DNA of 64,000 nucleotides, taken from the NCBI RefSeq assembly GCF_001440345.1, contig NZ_LJYX01000006.1:248001-312000 (forward strand), written 5' to 3'. Positions 1 to 8,011 of the stretch are shown here, piece by piece (within the stretch, counting starts at the first letter, position 1; every line of letters begins with the position of its first letter). Below the pieces are notes generated by a model. The model was not told the DNA's origin. It made no database searches and was given only the letters and a program-made list of their open reading frames with translations. Both the position numbers and the translations under genes were made by a program. This DNA comes from Colwellia sp. TT2012. Lineage in GTDB: Bacteria; Pseudomonadota; Gammaproteobacteria; Enterobacterales; Alteromonadaceae.

Positions 1-191
1 TTGAGCCAAAGCAGCAAGGTAAAGTTACACCAGCAAGTAACCAGCAAAATATGTTATCGGGTGAGGCTATTCATTTTGATACCTACACTCAAACCAGTGG
101 CTGGTGGCTTTGGAAAAGCAATTATCTTTATGTGCAAAATTCCAAAAATGACAGCATGTCAACGCTGATTTATGACGCGATCCCTAACTAA
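1..191 (+). CDS. 3' end of an unidentified protein
   Basis: The frame starting at base 3 is open from the window edge and stops with TAA at 189-191, leaving 62 residues. The visible part is polar and then aromatic (SGWWLWKSNYLYVQN) and ends STLIYDAIPN. I recognise no family. The 5' end lies outside the window. The next gene on the same strand starts 77 bases downstream, so the two may be co-transcribed. Confidence 0.6.
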   Translation, partial: EPKQQGKVTPASNQQNMLSGEAIHFDTYTQTSGWWLWKSNYLYVQNSKNDSMSTLIYDAIPN

Positions 192-268
192 AAAATATGC
201 ATAGCTGTTCATCGTTGCTACTAATATTGGCAAAGGTTAACAGCTGATAAATCAGGAAAAAATGAGTT

Positions 269-1327
269 ATGAAAAATACCCAGTTCTTAAAGCGAATGGT
301 GGTGATGAGTATTGTTGTTGTCACTGTTTGGCTTTTTTGGCCATCAATGCCACAACAACAACAACAAATAATGGTGAATGACGCTCTGATAAAAAGACTG
401 CAAATAGAAGCCATAAATCTGCCAGCAGCCGCCGTTCAGAAAAAAACTACGCTTGCGCTAACGCCAGAAAAAATAACCTTAAGCGATTCGGCAACATTAG
501 TCGCTAAAGTGTATGCCGCGACATTAAAATTTCCAATATACTCTCAACCGCTGACCGATAAAGATTTTGACCGTTTGCAACCAAACCATTTCAATCCACA
601 ATCGATTCCTGTTGATGATGCTGGCAGTCAAGTCACTGCTGCCTTATCACAATATCGTTACACCTATCCTGAGCCTGTTTTCGCGACCCTTACCGGCGTA
701 AATATCGATAATGCCGAGCTTCAGCTCGTTGACATAGCTACTGGCAAGGTGTTGTTAACCAGTAAGTTTGAACAGGATGAAGATAACTGGTATGCACAAT
801 TTGAAGGTAGGCGAAACTTGCCAAGGCAACTGCAAGTTACCATAACAGCATTGATTAATGGTAAGTATATTACTATTGCTCTGGCACTCAAGTATGTTGA
901 TTCAATCGCCACACTCGAAGGGTTCAATGCACCATTTCATCAAGATGCAGATATGGTGCTGCAAGCCAACTTAACCACAAGAGAGCAAGGTCTTTATAGA
1001 ATACGCGCAAACTTATTTGATGCCAACAATCAACCTATCGCCCACTTAGTTGCTAAAGAAAAGCTTAGTAAAGGCAGTAGTCATATAAACCTAAAAGTTC
1101 ATCAATCAGTATTAAAAGGCAAACAAGCGCCATTCTATTTAGCTACTTTCTCAATCGAGTTAATGTCGCCAGCAGCCGGTAAACCGACAAAATATGGCAA
1201 CAGCGCGATTAAGAAATATGAAATTAAAGATTTTGCAATATCTAGCTTAAGTGATATTCCTTATCAACCTTCTGCTCAGGAAAAACAACGATTGCAGCTA
1301 TTGCAGAATATGGCGGCGGGGAGGTAA
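269..1327 (+). CDS. Membrane-anchored or secreted protein of unknown function
   Basis: The 352-residue protein opens with two basic residues and a hydrophobic segment (about residues 8-26), so it is probably exported or anchored by an uncleaved signal. A run of five glutamines, encoded by repeated CAA, follows the segment. The rest alternates beta-type hydrophobic patterns; residues about 220-310 look like an Ig-like or DUF4785-type region, but I cannot confirm that. The ATG at 269 has AGGA about 12 bases upstream. A perfect 12-bp inverted repeat follows the stop. No catalytic motif is visible. It may belong with the truncated gene upstream. Confidence 0.65.
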   Translation: MKNTQFLKRMVVMSIVVVTVWLFWPSMPQQQQQIMVNDALIKRLQIEAINLPAAAVQKKTTLALTPEKITLSDSATLVAKVYAATLKFPIYSQPLTDKDFDRLQPNHFNPQSIPVDDAGSQVTAALSQYRYTYPEPVFATLTGVNIDNAELQLVDIATGKVLLTSKFEQDEDNWYAQFEGRRNLPRQLQVTITALINGKYITIALALKYVDSIATLEGFNAPFHQDADMVLQANLTTREQGLYRIRANLFDANNQPIAHLVAKEKLSKGSSHINLKVHQSVLKGKQAPFYLATFSIELMSPAAGKPTKYGNSAIKKYEIKDFAISSLSDIPYQPSAQEKQRLQLLQNMAAGR

Positions 1328-1354
1328 ATAAATGAAATTTGGTGATATTAATGA

Positions 1355-1389
1355 AAACTAAGTTTGCTCAATTTACTCAAACTTAGTTT
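1355..1389. terminator. Hairpin between convergent genes
   Basis: AAACTAAGTTTG at 1355-1366 is the exact reverse complement of CAAACTTAGTTT at 1378-1389, with an 11-base loop. It lies after the 269-1327 gene and before the end of the oppositely oriented sulfur fusion gene. The arms carry short A and T runs but there is no long T tract. Confidence 0.5.
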
Positions 1390-1508
1390 GCCATAATATT
1401 TAAAGGGGGCTAAGGCAGCCAAACATTGCTGCTTTAGTCAATACAGCTTGCTCGGCAAGGCTCAAGTCACTTGGATTGTCATGGTAACAATGGTCTTTGC
1501 ATGAGCGA

Positions 1509-3848
1509 CTAATATTGATGAAAAGCGTAACCACCGGTTAAATGCCCAACTTGTTCAAAGCCCAGACGCCCTAATGCCTGCGCGGCCAAATGAGAGCGAC
1601 TACCACTGCGACAAATCAGTACCAATGGTACTTGTTTATCATCTTGGTGCTCTTGCACAAACTGCACTAGTCGAGTTAAAGGTACATTGTAGGTGAACTT
1701 TTCATCGTGTTGTAGTGCGTATTCGTGAGGCTCACGGATATCAATTAACTTAATCGTATTCGAGAGTTTCATTGCCTCAGTTAAGCTGGCGCTATCATAT
1801 TCACGCACAGAAACTTTATCTCCAGCACAGATCAAAGCACCACACATAATTTCACTGCCAGTTTGGTCGGTAATATGGGCATCCAGGATGACTTTTTTCT
1901 GGCTAAATTCTTCGCAATTTATCTTATTGTTAAGTACATCGCTAAGTAGCGGGTTACGTGACATTTCCGCGGCCATGTTGGTGGTAAATTCATTGTTATA
2001 ATCGTGACTAGGGCAAATAAGACTCTTTGTACCGATAAGGGTATTTAACAATTGTAAACTGGTAAACATCGCGGCGGCACTACTGGTGTCGAAGTTTGTG
2101 CGGCCAAGGCTGTTCATTAAAATTAAGTCACCGCAAAAAGCATAGAGCACAACTAATTTATCGCTTGAATCAGTAACTGGCTCGCATAGTAATAAGCTTA
2201 TGCTGTCCTCGGTATGCCCAGGTGTAGCGACTTTAAGCAACCACTTATCGCCCAGCGTGAGGTACTGGTATTCATTACCATTAATGTTTGTTGTTGGCGT
2301 GTTTTCTGGCCAGCCTAGTGTGTCAGCTTGTTGCTCGGCTAAGCACGCTTTGGCGATACTGGCACGACAAGAGACATGATCGGCATGGCCATGGCTATCA
2401 ATAATAGCGACTAACGTAAGGCCTTGACAAGTCAGCATGGTTTGCAAGCGATCGGCTACTTCCGGTAAGGGATCGATAACGAGTGCTGACTTGGTTTTGT
2501 GATCGACATATAGCCAGCTACAACTGCCCGCTACTTTGAATTGCACTAAACCCTCTAATGCCTTGTTATCGGTTATTACCTTGCTACCCATGGTCTTTAT
2601 GTCAATGCTATTGGTATCAATAGTCAGGCAACTTTGCCGTAATGCTTGCGCCACAGAGACAATTCGACTACAGGTCTGGTCAACTAGCTCTTGCGTCATG
2701 GCGGGTCCAAACGACATTCTAATTGCCGCCTCACTTTGCCAGGAGGGCAGCCCCATTGCATCTAAGACAAAACTGCGCGTTACCTTAGAGCTACAAGCTG
2801 ATCCTGAACTAACTCGGACATTGGCTGCATCAAATAAATCCATAATTTCTTTCGAGCTAAAGCCAGGGATAGCGAAATTAATGGTGGTTGGCACTGAGTT
2901 TTCAAAACTATGATTAAAAACGATATTAGGGAATGCTTGAATCAATGTTGCCACTATCTGTTGATGGAATAAGTGCAGCGATTTCACTGGCGTAAAGCTA
3001 TGTTCACTTTCGCCGGTGAGCATATCAAATATAACGCTTAAGGCCGCTAACCCAGGTAAATTTTCCGTGCCCGAGCGTAAGCCGCCTTCTTGGCCCCCAC
3101 CAGCAATAACGGGCGTGAATGGCGCGTTGTCTTTAATATAGATAAAACCTATGCCTTTAGGCGCATAAAGTTTGTGGCCACTAAAGGGCGCATAATCAAT
3201 ACTGGTTTGCGCTAAATTCAAGTCTTGTTTACCTAAAGCTTGCACACAATCTACCATCCAAGCAATATTGGTATTATTAGCACGTATGGTTTTGTCTAAT
3301 AGGTTAAGGTCTTGATAGACCCCCGTTTCGTTGTTAACGGCCATGGTACAAATCATCAGGGCGTTAGGGACTTCTTTAGCGATAAAATCCATATCAAGGC
3401 GGCCCATTTTATCTACCGGGATTGCTGTCACTTCGGCGTTAATCTCAAGAATTTCATTCCAATGCTTGAGTGACTCTGGTACCGCCTTATGCTCGGTGGC
3501 ACCGTACAAAAGACAATATTTTTTACTTCTGTTAGCGGTTATCTCAAGGGTCTTTTTGGCCGCAATCAAGGCGGATAGAATTGCTGTTTGAATCCCTTCG
3601 GTAGCGCCACTGGTAAATATAATTTCACCCTCGCCAGCACCAACAATCTGTTTAGCTTGTTGCCTTGCTTTTACCATTATTTGCTGCGCTTGCAGGCCGG
3701 TAATATGACTACTGCTTGGATTGCCAAAAAAAGTTTCCATGGTGGCTAAAGCTGCCGCCGCTGCTTGCGGTAAAACTTGCGTGGTCGCATTGGCATCAAG
3801 ATAAATTAAGCTCAGTGGTTGTTTTACATTGGTAGGTAAATTAGTCAT
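1509..3848 (-). CDS. Cysteine desulfurase - persulfide dioxygenase (ETHE1-like) - rhodanese fusion
   Basis: Three enzymes on one chain; numbering is from the GTG at 3881 (790 residues). Residues 24-415 are a class V aminotransferase fold of the NifS/IscS group, with the PLP lysine in SGHK (K237) and the catalytic cysteine in SGSACSS (C363). Residues about 440-650 are a metallo-beta-lactamase fold with HGHADH (497-502), TPGH (H556), CGD (D585), GRTN (593-596) and PSHDY (H626). This is the persulfide dioxygenase pattern, with Asn where ETHE1 usually has GRTD. Residues about 695-790 are a rhodanese domain with active site CRSGSRS (C757). In these families the steps would be cysteine to alanine plus persulfide, glutathione persulfide oxidation to sulfite, and sulfane sulfur transfer; coupling them is inference. 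I prefer the ATG at 3848 (779 residues), preceded by AGAG, over the GTG at 3881. No signal peptide, so cytoplasmic. An FNR-type box lies upstream. Confidence 0.9.
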   Translation of the reverse strand: MTNLPTNVKQPLSLIYLDANATTQVLPQAAAAALATMETFFGNPSSSHITGLQAQQIMVKARQQAKQIVGAGEGEIIFTSGATEGIQTAILSALIAAKKTLEITANRSKKYCLLYGATEHKAVPESLKHWNEILEINAEVTAIPVDKMGRLDMDFIAKEVPNALMICTMAVNNETGVYQDLNLLDKTIRANNTNIAWMVDCVQALGKQDLNLAQTSIDYAPFSGHKLYAPKGIGFIYIKDNAPFTPVIAGGGQEGGLRSGTENLPGLAALSVIFDMLTGESEHSFTPVKSLHLFHQQIVATLIQAFPNIVFNHSFENSVPTTINFAIPGFSSKEIMDLFDAANVRVSSGSACSSKVTRSFVLDAMGLPSWQSEAAIRMSFGPAMTQELVDQTCSRIVSVAQALRQSCLTIDTNSIDIKTMGSKVITDNKALEGLVQFKVAGSCSWLYVDHKTKSALVIDPLPEVADRLQTMLTCQGLTLVAIIDSHGHADHVSCRASIAKACLAEQQADTLGWPENTPTTNINGNEYQYLTLGDKWLLKVATPGHTEDSISLLLCEPVTDSSDKLVVLYAFCGDLILMNSLGRTNFDTSSAAAMFTSLQLLNTLIGTKSLICPSHDYNNEFTTNMAAEMSRNPLLSDVLNNKINCEEFSQKKVILDAHITDQTGSEIMCGALICAGDKVSVREYDSASLTEAMKLSNTIKLIDIREPHEYALQHDEKFTYNVPLTRLVQFVQEHQDDKQVPLVLICRSGSRSHLAAQALGRLGFEQVGHLTGGYAFHQY

Positions 3849-3990
3849 AAAATTCTCTGGAGTTATGCAGTTAGCTTTCACTGCTTACTAGTCGACTTAA
3901 CGGTGGCGTTGATAGAGAAATTATTTCACGTATTGCTTGGTATATTTTTGCTTACTTAACCTTAATAGAGTAATAATTTGGTGTTCTATT

Positions 3991-4004
3991 TTGATTTATA
4001 TCAA
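3991..4004. promoter_or_regulatory. Perfect FNR-type operator
   Basis: TTGATTTATATCAA matches the FNR/EtrA consensus TTGAT-N4-ATCAA at all ten positions. It lies between the divergent sulfur fusion gene (start 3848) and the SYLF gene (start 4255). On the minus strand a TATTAA -10-like hexamer at 3962-3967 would put the box near -41.5, the usual class II activation position. Regulation itself is inferred. Confidence 0.55.
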
Positions 4005-4254
4005 TAAAGGGGAAAACAATTCCTAAAGACCTTAAAGTGAAGGGTAGTCAGTCTAACTAAATGCTTATTTAGGAAATTGAATTCCCAAAGCGAATTATGT
4101 TATAGCGACTTTAACCGTAACAAATTTATAAACAATTTAGCGTGTTTAGTACTTGGGTAAATGATAAAAACAGTCATGCAATGGCTATAACATTGGTTCG
4201 TTTTTAGTGATCTAGTAACGGGCTTTTATAAAATTTTAATACTATGGAGAAAAT

Positions 4255-4821
4255 ATGAAAAAATTACTTTTATCGTTAATCACTGTGCTCGTTTTAGTTG
4301 TGGGCTTTACTGTGCAAGCAGATGACTACAGTCAAACTATTGATAATTTCAAATCATCACCAGCGACTAAAGACTTTTTTAGCAAGGCTTACGGCTATGC
4401 GGTTTATCCCACTATTGCTAAGGCAGGGATAGGTATTGGGGCTGCTCATGGTAAGGGTCTAGTTTATTTGCATCATAAAAAGGTCGGAAAAAGTAGTATG
4501 ACGCAACTATCTATTGGTTTTCAATTAGGTGGTCAGGTATATAGTCAAATAGTGTTCTTCCAAGATAAACGTTCATTTGATGAGTTTACTTCCGGAAATT
4601 TTGAATTTTCTGCCAATGCTTCAGCGGTCGCCTTAACAGCGGCGGCTCAAGCGCAAGTAGGCTCTTCAGGGATAAGCTCAAGCAAAGGTGCTGATTCGAG
4701 TTCGACTAAACAAAACAAAGCTATCTATCACAAAGGCATGGCGGTGATGACTTTAACAAAAGGCGGCTTTATGTATGAAGCGGTATTAGCAGGGCAAAAA
4801 TATAGTTATATAGCGCTGTAA
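4255..4821 (+). CDS. SYLF/YSC84-family lipid-binding protein, exported
   Basis: The 188-residue protein has a signal peptide (residues 1-22, cleavage after VQA) and then one SYLF (Ysc84) domain: the GYAVYPTIAKAGIGIGAAHGKG stretch, QLSIGFQLGGQVYSQIVFF, and the terminal block with GFMYEAVLAGQKYSY. Family members bind lipids, and bacterial ones are periplasmic or outer-membrane associated. GGAG lies 8-11 bases before the ATG. A low-complexity Ser/Gly loop (SSGISSSKGADSSS) sits at about 140-155. The gene stands alone between the FNR-box region and a terminator about 210 bases downstream. Confidence 0.88.
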   Translation: MKKLLLSLITVLVLVVGFTVQADDYSQTIDNFKSSPATKDFFSKAYGYAVYPTIAKAGIGIGAAHGKGLVYLHHKKVGKSSMTQLSIGFQLGGQVYSQIVFFQDKRSFDEFTSGNFEFSANASAVALTAAAQAQVGSSGISSSKGADSSSTKQNKAIYHKGMAVMTLTKGGFMYEAVLAGQKYSYIAL

Positions 4822-5033
4822 TTTTTATCTTTAATAGACATGCCAACGGCTAAAAGCTGAGGTATGCACTTTGTTTATGGCTCAAGAGGTATTATTTATG
4901 AAGCCACCGGCAGTACCTTGTAACAACTCAATGGCAGCGGCTCAACTTTACCCTGAGCCATTGAGGTCATAACGTTGGCCTGAGCGAGAAATTAATTAGC
5001 TTAGTAAGCACCACATTATTGATTTTTTGATAT

Positions 5034-5063
5034 AAAAAAACAGTCCATAAGGGACTGTTTTTA
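5034..5063 (+). terminator. Rho-independent terminator
   Basis: CAGTCC (5041-5046) pairs with GGACTG (5052-5057) and is flanked by seven A upstream and five T downstream, so it could work in both directions. It lies about 210 bases after the SYLF stop. In between, 4926-4968 holds an imperfect hairpin built on CTCAATGG...CCATTGAG. Confidence 0.7.
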
Positions 5064-5112
5064 GGCAGACTGTGCATCAAAGGGAGTAAAAACTCCGCTT
5101 ACTGCGTATAAG

Positions 5113-5178
5113 CCCGTTACCATTCAAAGTGCTCAAGCACTCTGAAACATGCATATTGAATGGTAACGGGTATAAGCC
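5113..5178 (+). repeat. Dispersed palindromic intergenic repeat, copy A
   Basis: CCCGTTACCATTCAA (5113-5127) and TTGAATGGTAACGGG (5156-5170) form a perfect 15-bp inverted repeat. Bases 5131-5178 match copy C (54871-54918) at all but two positions. Copy B (47071-47153) is the same element in the opposite orientation. Confidence 0.8.
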
Positions 5179-5190
5179 GCTTTAAAGGGA

Positions 5191-5580
5191 TTAATCTTTA
5201 AGTTTTTTTATGATTGATGATGAATCAATTAGAGGGTTTCTCGGTACATAGCGCATAATACCCATTTTGTGCGGTAACTTGTACATATGTTCCATGTTAT
5301 CACCGGCAACATGAATATCAATCTTATGTTTTTGGTAAAAACTTGCATCATTATCCGGGGTAAGTGGGGCAACAATTACCTCATCAACACCCTTAATGTT
5401 CCGAATTATTTCACAGCGTTGTTCACAAGAAATAATAGGTGAACGCTTATAAGATTTAACGTCTTCGTCTGAATGTACGCCAACAATAAGGTAGTCGCCA
5501 AACTCTTTTGCTTTTTGTATAACCGATAAATGTCCTACGTGAAACAAATCAAATACGCCACTGGTATATACTCTTTTCAT
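5191..5580 (-). CDS. Small cytidylyltransferase (phosphoethanolamine/glycerol-phosphate type)
   Basis: The 129-residue protein is a complete nucleotidyltransferase domain: N-terminal YTSGVFDLFHVGHL with the CTP-binding H14-x-G-H17, then GVHSDEDVKSYKR, and a C-terminal SSSIIKKL in place of the usual ISTT motif. The family makes CDP-activated head groups (CDP-ethanolamine, CDP-choline, CDP-glycerol); the RYVPRNPLIDSSSII ending looks closest to ethanolamine- or choline-phosphate enzymes, but the substrate cannot be fixed from sequence. It lies 270 bases downstream of a CDP-alcohol phosphatidyltransferase on the same strand, the enzyme type that would use its product. Cytoplasmic. Confidence 0.85.
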   Translation of the reverse strand: MKRVYTSGVFDLFHVGHLSVIQKAKEFGDYLIVGVHSDEDVKSYKRSPIISCEQRCEIIRNIKGVDEVIVAPLTPDNDASFYQKHKIDIHVAGDNMEHMYKLPHKMGIMRYVPRNPLIDSSSIIKKLKD

Positions 5581-5809
5581 CTTTATTACTCCTATACATA
5601 TCGAACATATAACAGATATTTTTGCTATATGTTTTATTAAAATCGTCCGCGCTGCAAACTCACTCTGTGGTGAAAATGTCGGGGGATAGCGAATAGTTCG
5701 CTGTTAAAGATCCATCTCAGTACCTAAACCGTGTTTACTAACTACGGTAACTAAGGGTACTTATTTATTGAATAGCTATGGCTTTAGGCACCACGCATCA
5801 TTATCCTTA

Positions 5810-5840
5810 CCTGAGTGATAGTTAAAAATTATCACTCAGG
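5810..5840. terminator. Hairpin downstream of the CDP-alcohol phosphatidyltransferase gene
   Basis: CCTGAGTGATA (5810-5820) and TATCACTCAGG (5830-5840) form a perfect 11-bp stem with a 9-base loop just past the stop at 5851. No clear T tract follows, so full termination is uncertain. It would separate the gene from the cytidylyltransferase downstream. Confidence 0.45.
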
Positions 5841-5850
5841 TGCAAATATT

Positions 5851-6504
5851 CTAGACTAGTAACCGGCCATAAGCCACAGTGATAAATAAAGTGTATAGAG
5901 CAAGAACATAATACCAACTACCACTGAGTTTTGGTGTTCTTATCGAGGCTACATTGAGAGCGGCTATTACCAGGATGGTAATATAAAGGACGATAGTGAA
6001 CGCCGAAGTCGTGATAAAACTCTCTAACAGAAAAACAAAAACAAGAATGATAGCATTATTATCAGAGGCAAGACCTTGATAGGTCGATTTTCCATCTAAG
6101 CCATAAACATTAAAATAACTTAGTCGTAAGACACAAGCGGCAACAATAATAAAAGCACCGGGGAAAAATATAGGATCATAATTGCCATAGCTCAATAAGA
6201 TAACGGCCGGGCAAACTCCAAAGCTGACAAGGTCGATGAGTGAATCTACTTGTCCACCCACTTGACCTTGTTTAGCCGTTCTATTCTTCATTTTTCGAGC
6301 AATTTTACCATCATTCCAATCAAAAAATACTGCCCAAATTAATCCTATCATCGCGGCAGGGTATATGCCGATCAAGGCAAAGTATAGTGCTAATAATGCT
6401 GAAAAAAGACCAACCAAAGAACAAATGTTAGGTAAGTCAAAGGCAAGTGATAATATCGAAGGAGGTGTTGTCGACGGATTACTATCTGTTTTTACTGATG
6501 GCAT
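5851..6504 (-). CDS. CDP-alcohol phosphatidyltransferase, phosphatidylserine-synthase-like
   Basis: The 217-residue integral membrane protein has about six hydrophobic segments and the family catalytic motif: D65-G66-x2-A69-R70, then G83-x3-D87-x3-D91. The gap between R70 and G83 is 12 residues where the canonical motif has 8. The following SLIDLVSFGVCPA is typical of the CDP-diacylglycerol-serine branch. The family transfers a phosphatidyl or phospho-alcohol group from a CDP donor in the inner membrane. The cytidylyltransferase downstream suggests the pair makes a CDP-head group and transfers it, which is inference. A PLD-type PssA is also in this window (58019-59347). Confidence 0.85.
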   Translation of the reverse strand: MPSVKTDSNPSTTPPSILSLAFDLPNICSLVGLFSALLALYFALIGIYPAAMIGLIWAVFFDWNDGKIARKMKNRTAKQGQVGGQVDSLIDLVSFGVCPAVILLSYGNYDPIFFPGAFIIVAACVLRLSYFNVYGLDGKSTYQGLASDNNAIILVFVFLLESFITTSAFTIVLYITILVIAALNVASIRTPKLSGSWYYVLALYTLFITVAYGRLLV

Positions 6505-7028
6505 GAATCACTCTCATTGTGAATTAATAATATTTTTGGGATATTTAATCTAAAGAGTGAACAACTAGTGGGTATTGTTATCGATACGAGTTTTTTAATG
6601 CAGTTAATTTTCTTACGGGAAGTTTTTATAACATTAAATTACTTTGTCTATAAAATATTTGTCATCAATAGATAATTTGGCATGAATATAGCATATTTTT
6701 CATACTCAATCTTGTTTATTTCTACTTATCTTTATATTAGCTAAGATAAAAAGGTAGCTATCATTCTCGTTTTTTTACTAATTATTCTGTAAGTAAATGT
6801 TTATATTATATTTTAGTATATTCGGCGACATGAGATAAAGCCTGCTTTGACTTAAAGGTAATATTTATGGCAAATATTACCCACTAATACCATTCAGCAT
6901 AAAGAACTCTCGCTAAGTGATCACTTTCTTATACTGATTGCTATAAAGTATTCACTACGCACTAGGCCAATTGAGCTATTTATCCACGGGCTAGTCGAGT
7001 TTTGTTGTTTTTGATGGTAATAGGCTTA
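6505..7028. other. Gene-free AT-rich stretch
   Basis: The 524 bases between the phosphatidyltransferase start and the end of the LrgB fragment are very AT-rich. They should hold the promoter of the phosphatidyltransferase. I found no convincing ORF, RNA or strong hairpin. Confidence 0.5.
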
Positions 7029-7310
7029 TTAAAGCATTGAAAATAAAACAATAACGACAGTTGTTAATAAGCCGTTTAAGCACATAGCTAATACTGAAAA
7101 TGCGGCACATTGCTCACTAATTTGTACCGCAGAGGATGTTCCTATAGCGTGTGAGGCAATACCCAGTGATAAGCCCTTACTTATATCGTGTTTTATTGCT
7201 AGCAAGGAAAATAGTGGCGTTGCTAATGCGGCGCCAATAATGCCACCAACGAGCTTAGTAATATCAATAGCAATAGGCGAGGAATAAATTGGGTGTTGAG
7301 TAAGTGCCAC
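7029..7310 (-). pseudogene. LrgB/CidB-family C-terminal fragment
   Basis: The 93 residues match only the last third of LrgB-family membrane proteins: VGGIIGAALATPLFSLL, then the conserved LSLGIASHAIGTSSA and a final SVLAMCLNGLLTTVVIVL helix. The family is usually about 225-240 residues. The only start is a GTG at 7310, and no upstream LrgB sequence is visible in any frame before the plus-strand gene at 7381. A truncated, probably non-functional remnant; a short membrane protein cannot be excluded. Confidence 0.75.
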
Positions 7311-7380
7311 TTATTCATAGTTCAGGTTATCTGGCTATACTAAGGTTAGTCGTTAATTAATTGCTAAATAGGATGCTACT

Positions 7381-7605
7381 ATGCATGTACAACTTCTAGT
7401 AACACAAACTGATTTTTGTTTGCCTAACCTTATGCGTGAACTTGAAGATGTCGGCATAAATTATAGTGTTGAATATATTGAAGATAATCCTGAATTAGTT
7501 GCCAGTCACCATATACGACATTCACCCAATATACTGATTAATGGCAGCTTGATCTTTAGATCTCAGCCGAGCATAGGAGAGCTGCGGACATTCTTTTTGG
7601 GTTAA
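7381..7605 (+). CDS. Thioredoxin-fold protein with a single active-site cysteine
   Basis: The 74 residues fit a minimal glutaredoxin/thioredoxin-like fold: beta strand MHVQLLVTQ, C13 in TDFCLPNLMRELEDVG, a second strand YSVEYIED, then a loop with SPNILINGSLIFR where thioredoxin folds carry the cis-proline. C13-L-P-N lacks the second cysteine of CxxC, so it would act as a monothiol or not as a redox enzyme. It ends 13 bases before the VOC gene, probably in one operon. GGAT lies 9-12 bases before the ATG. Confidence 0.7.
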   Translation: MHVQLLVTQTDFCLPNLMRELEDVGINYSVEYIEDNPELVASHHIRHSPNILINGSLIFRSQPSIGELRTFFLG

Positions 7606-7618
7606 TGGTGTAATTATT

Positions 7619-8011
7619 ATGGCTTGTTTAACTCATATTGCTTTGCATGTTAAAGATGTAGCTAGTTGTGTCACTTTCTACCAAGACTATGCCGACATGC
7701 AGTTAGTACGCGATCGACACGTTAATGGTAAACACATTATTTGGTTAGCTGAGCCAGGTAAAGCCGCGCAATTTATTTTTGTCATATTACCTGATGGACC
7801 AGGACATCAACAATCCTCAATGGATTTTTCTCATTTTGGTTTTGCCTTGGCAAGTCAGCAACAAGTAGATGCGATAGCTTATAAAGCTGAAAAAGAGGGC
7901 CGACTATTGTGGCCGGTAAGGCAAGAGCCATACCCTGTTGGCTATTATTGTGGTGTGTTAGATCCTGATGGTAATCGAGTAGAGTTTAGTTATGGTCAGC
8001 CATTAGGATAG
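7619..8011 (+). CDS. VOC (glyoxalase/bleomycin-resistance) superfamily protein
   Basis: The 130 residues form one vicinal oxygen chelate domain: LTHIALHVKDVASCVTFYQDY at the N-terminus with a candidate metal His, FSHFGFALAS in the middle, and VLDPDGNRVEFSYGQP at the C-terminus with the usual metal Glu. The pattern is closest to lactoylglutathione-lyase-like members; the substrate is unknown. It probably shares an operon with the thioredoxin-fold gene 13 bases upstream. Its last 19 codons and about 57 bases of trailer are repeated in tandem downstream. Confidence 0.85.
   Translation: MACLTHIALHVKDVASCVTFYQDYADMQLVRDRHVNGKHIIWLAEPGKAAQFIFVILPDGPGHQQSSMDFSHFGFALASQQQVDAIAYKAEKEGRLLWPVRQEPYPVGYYCGVLDPDGNRVEFSYGQPLG

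Noticed and set aside
1509-3848. Sulfur fusion as two or three adjacent genes
   Set aside because: One frame runs through all domains without stops, and linkers of about 25-50 residues join them.
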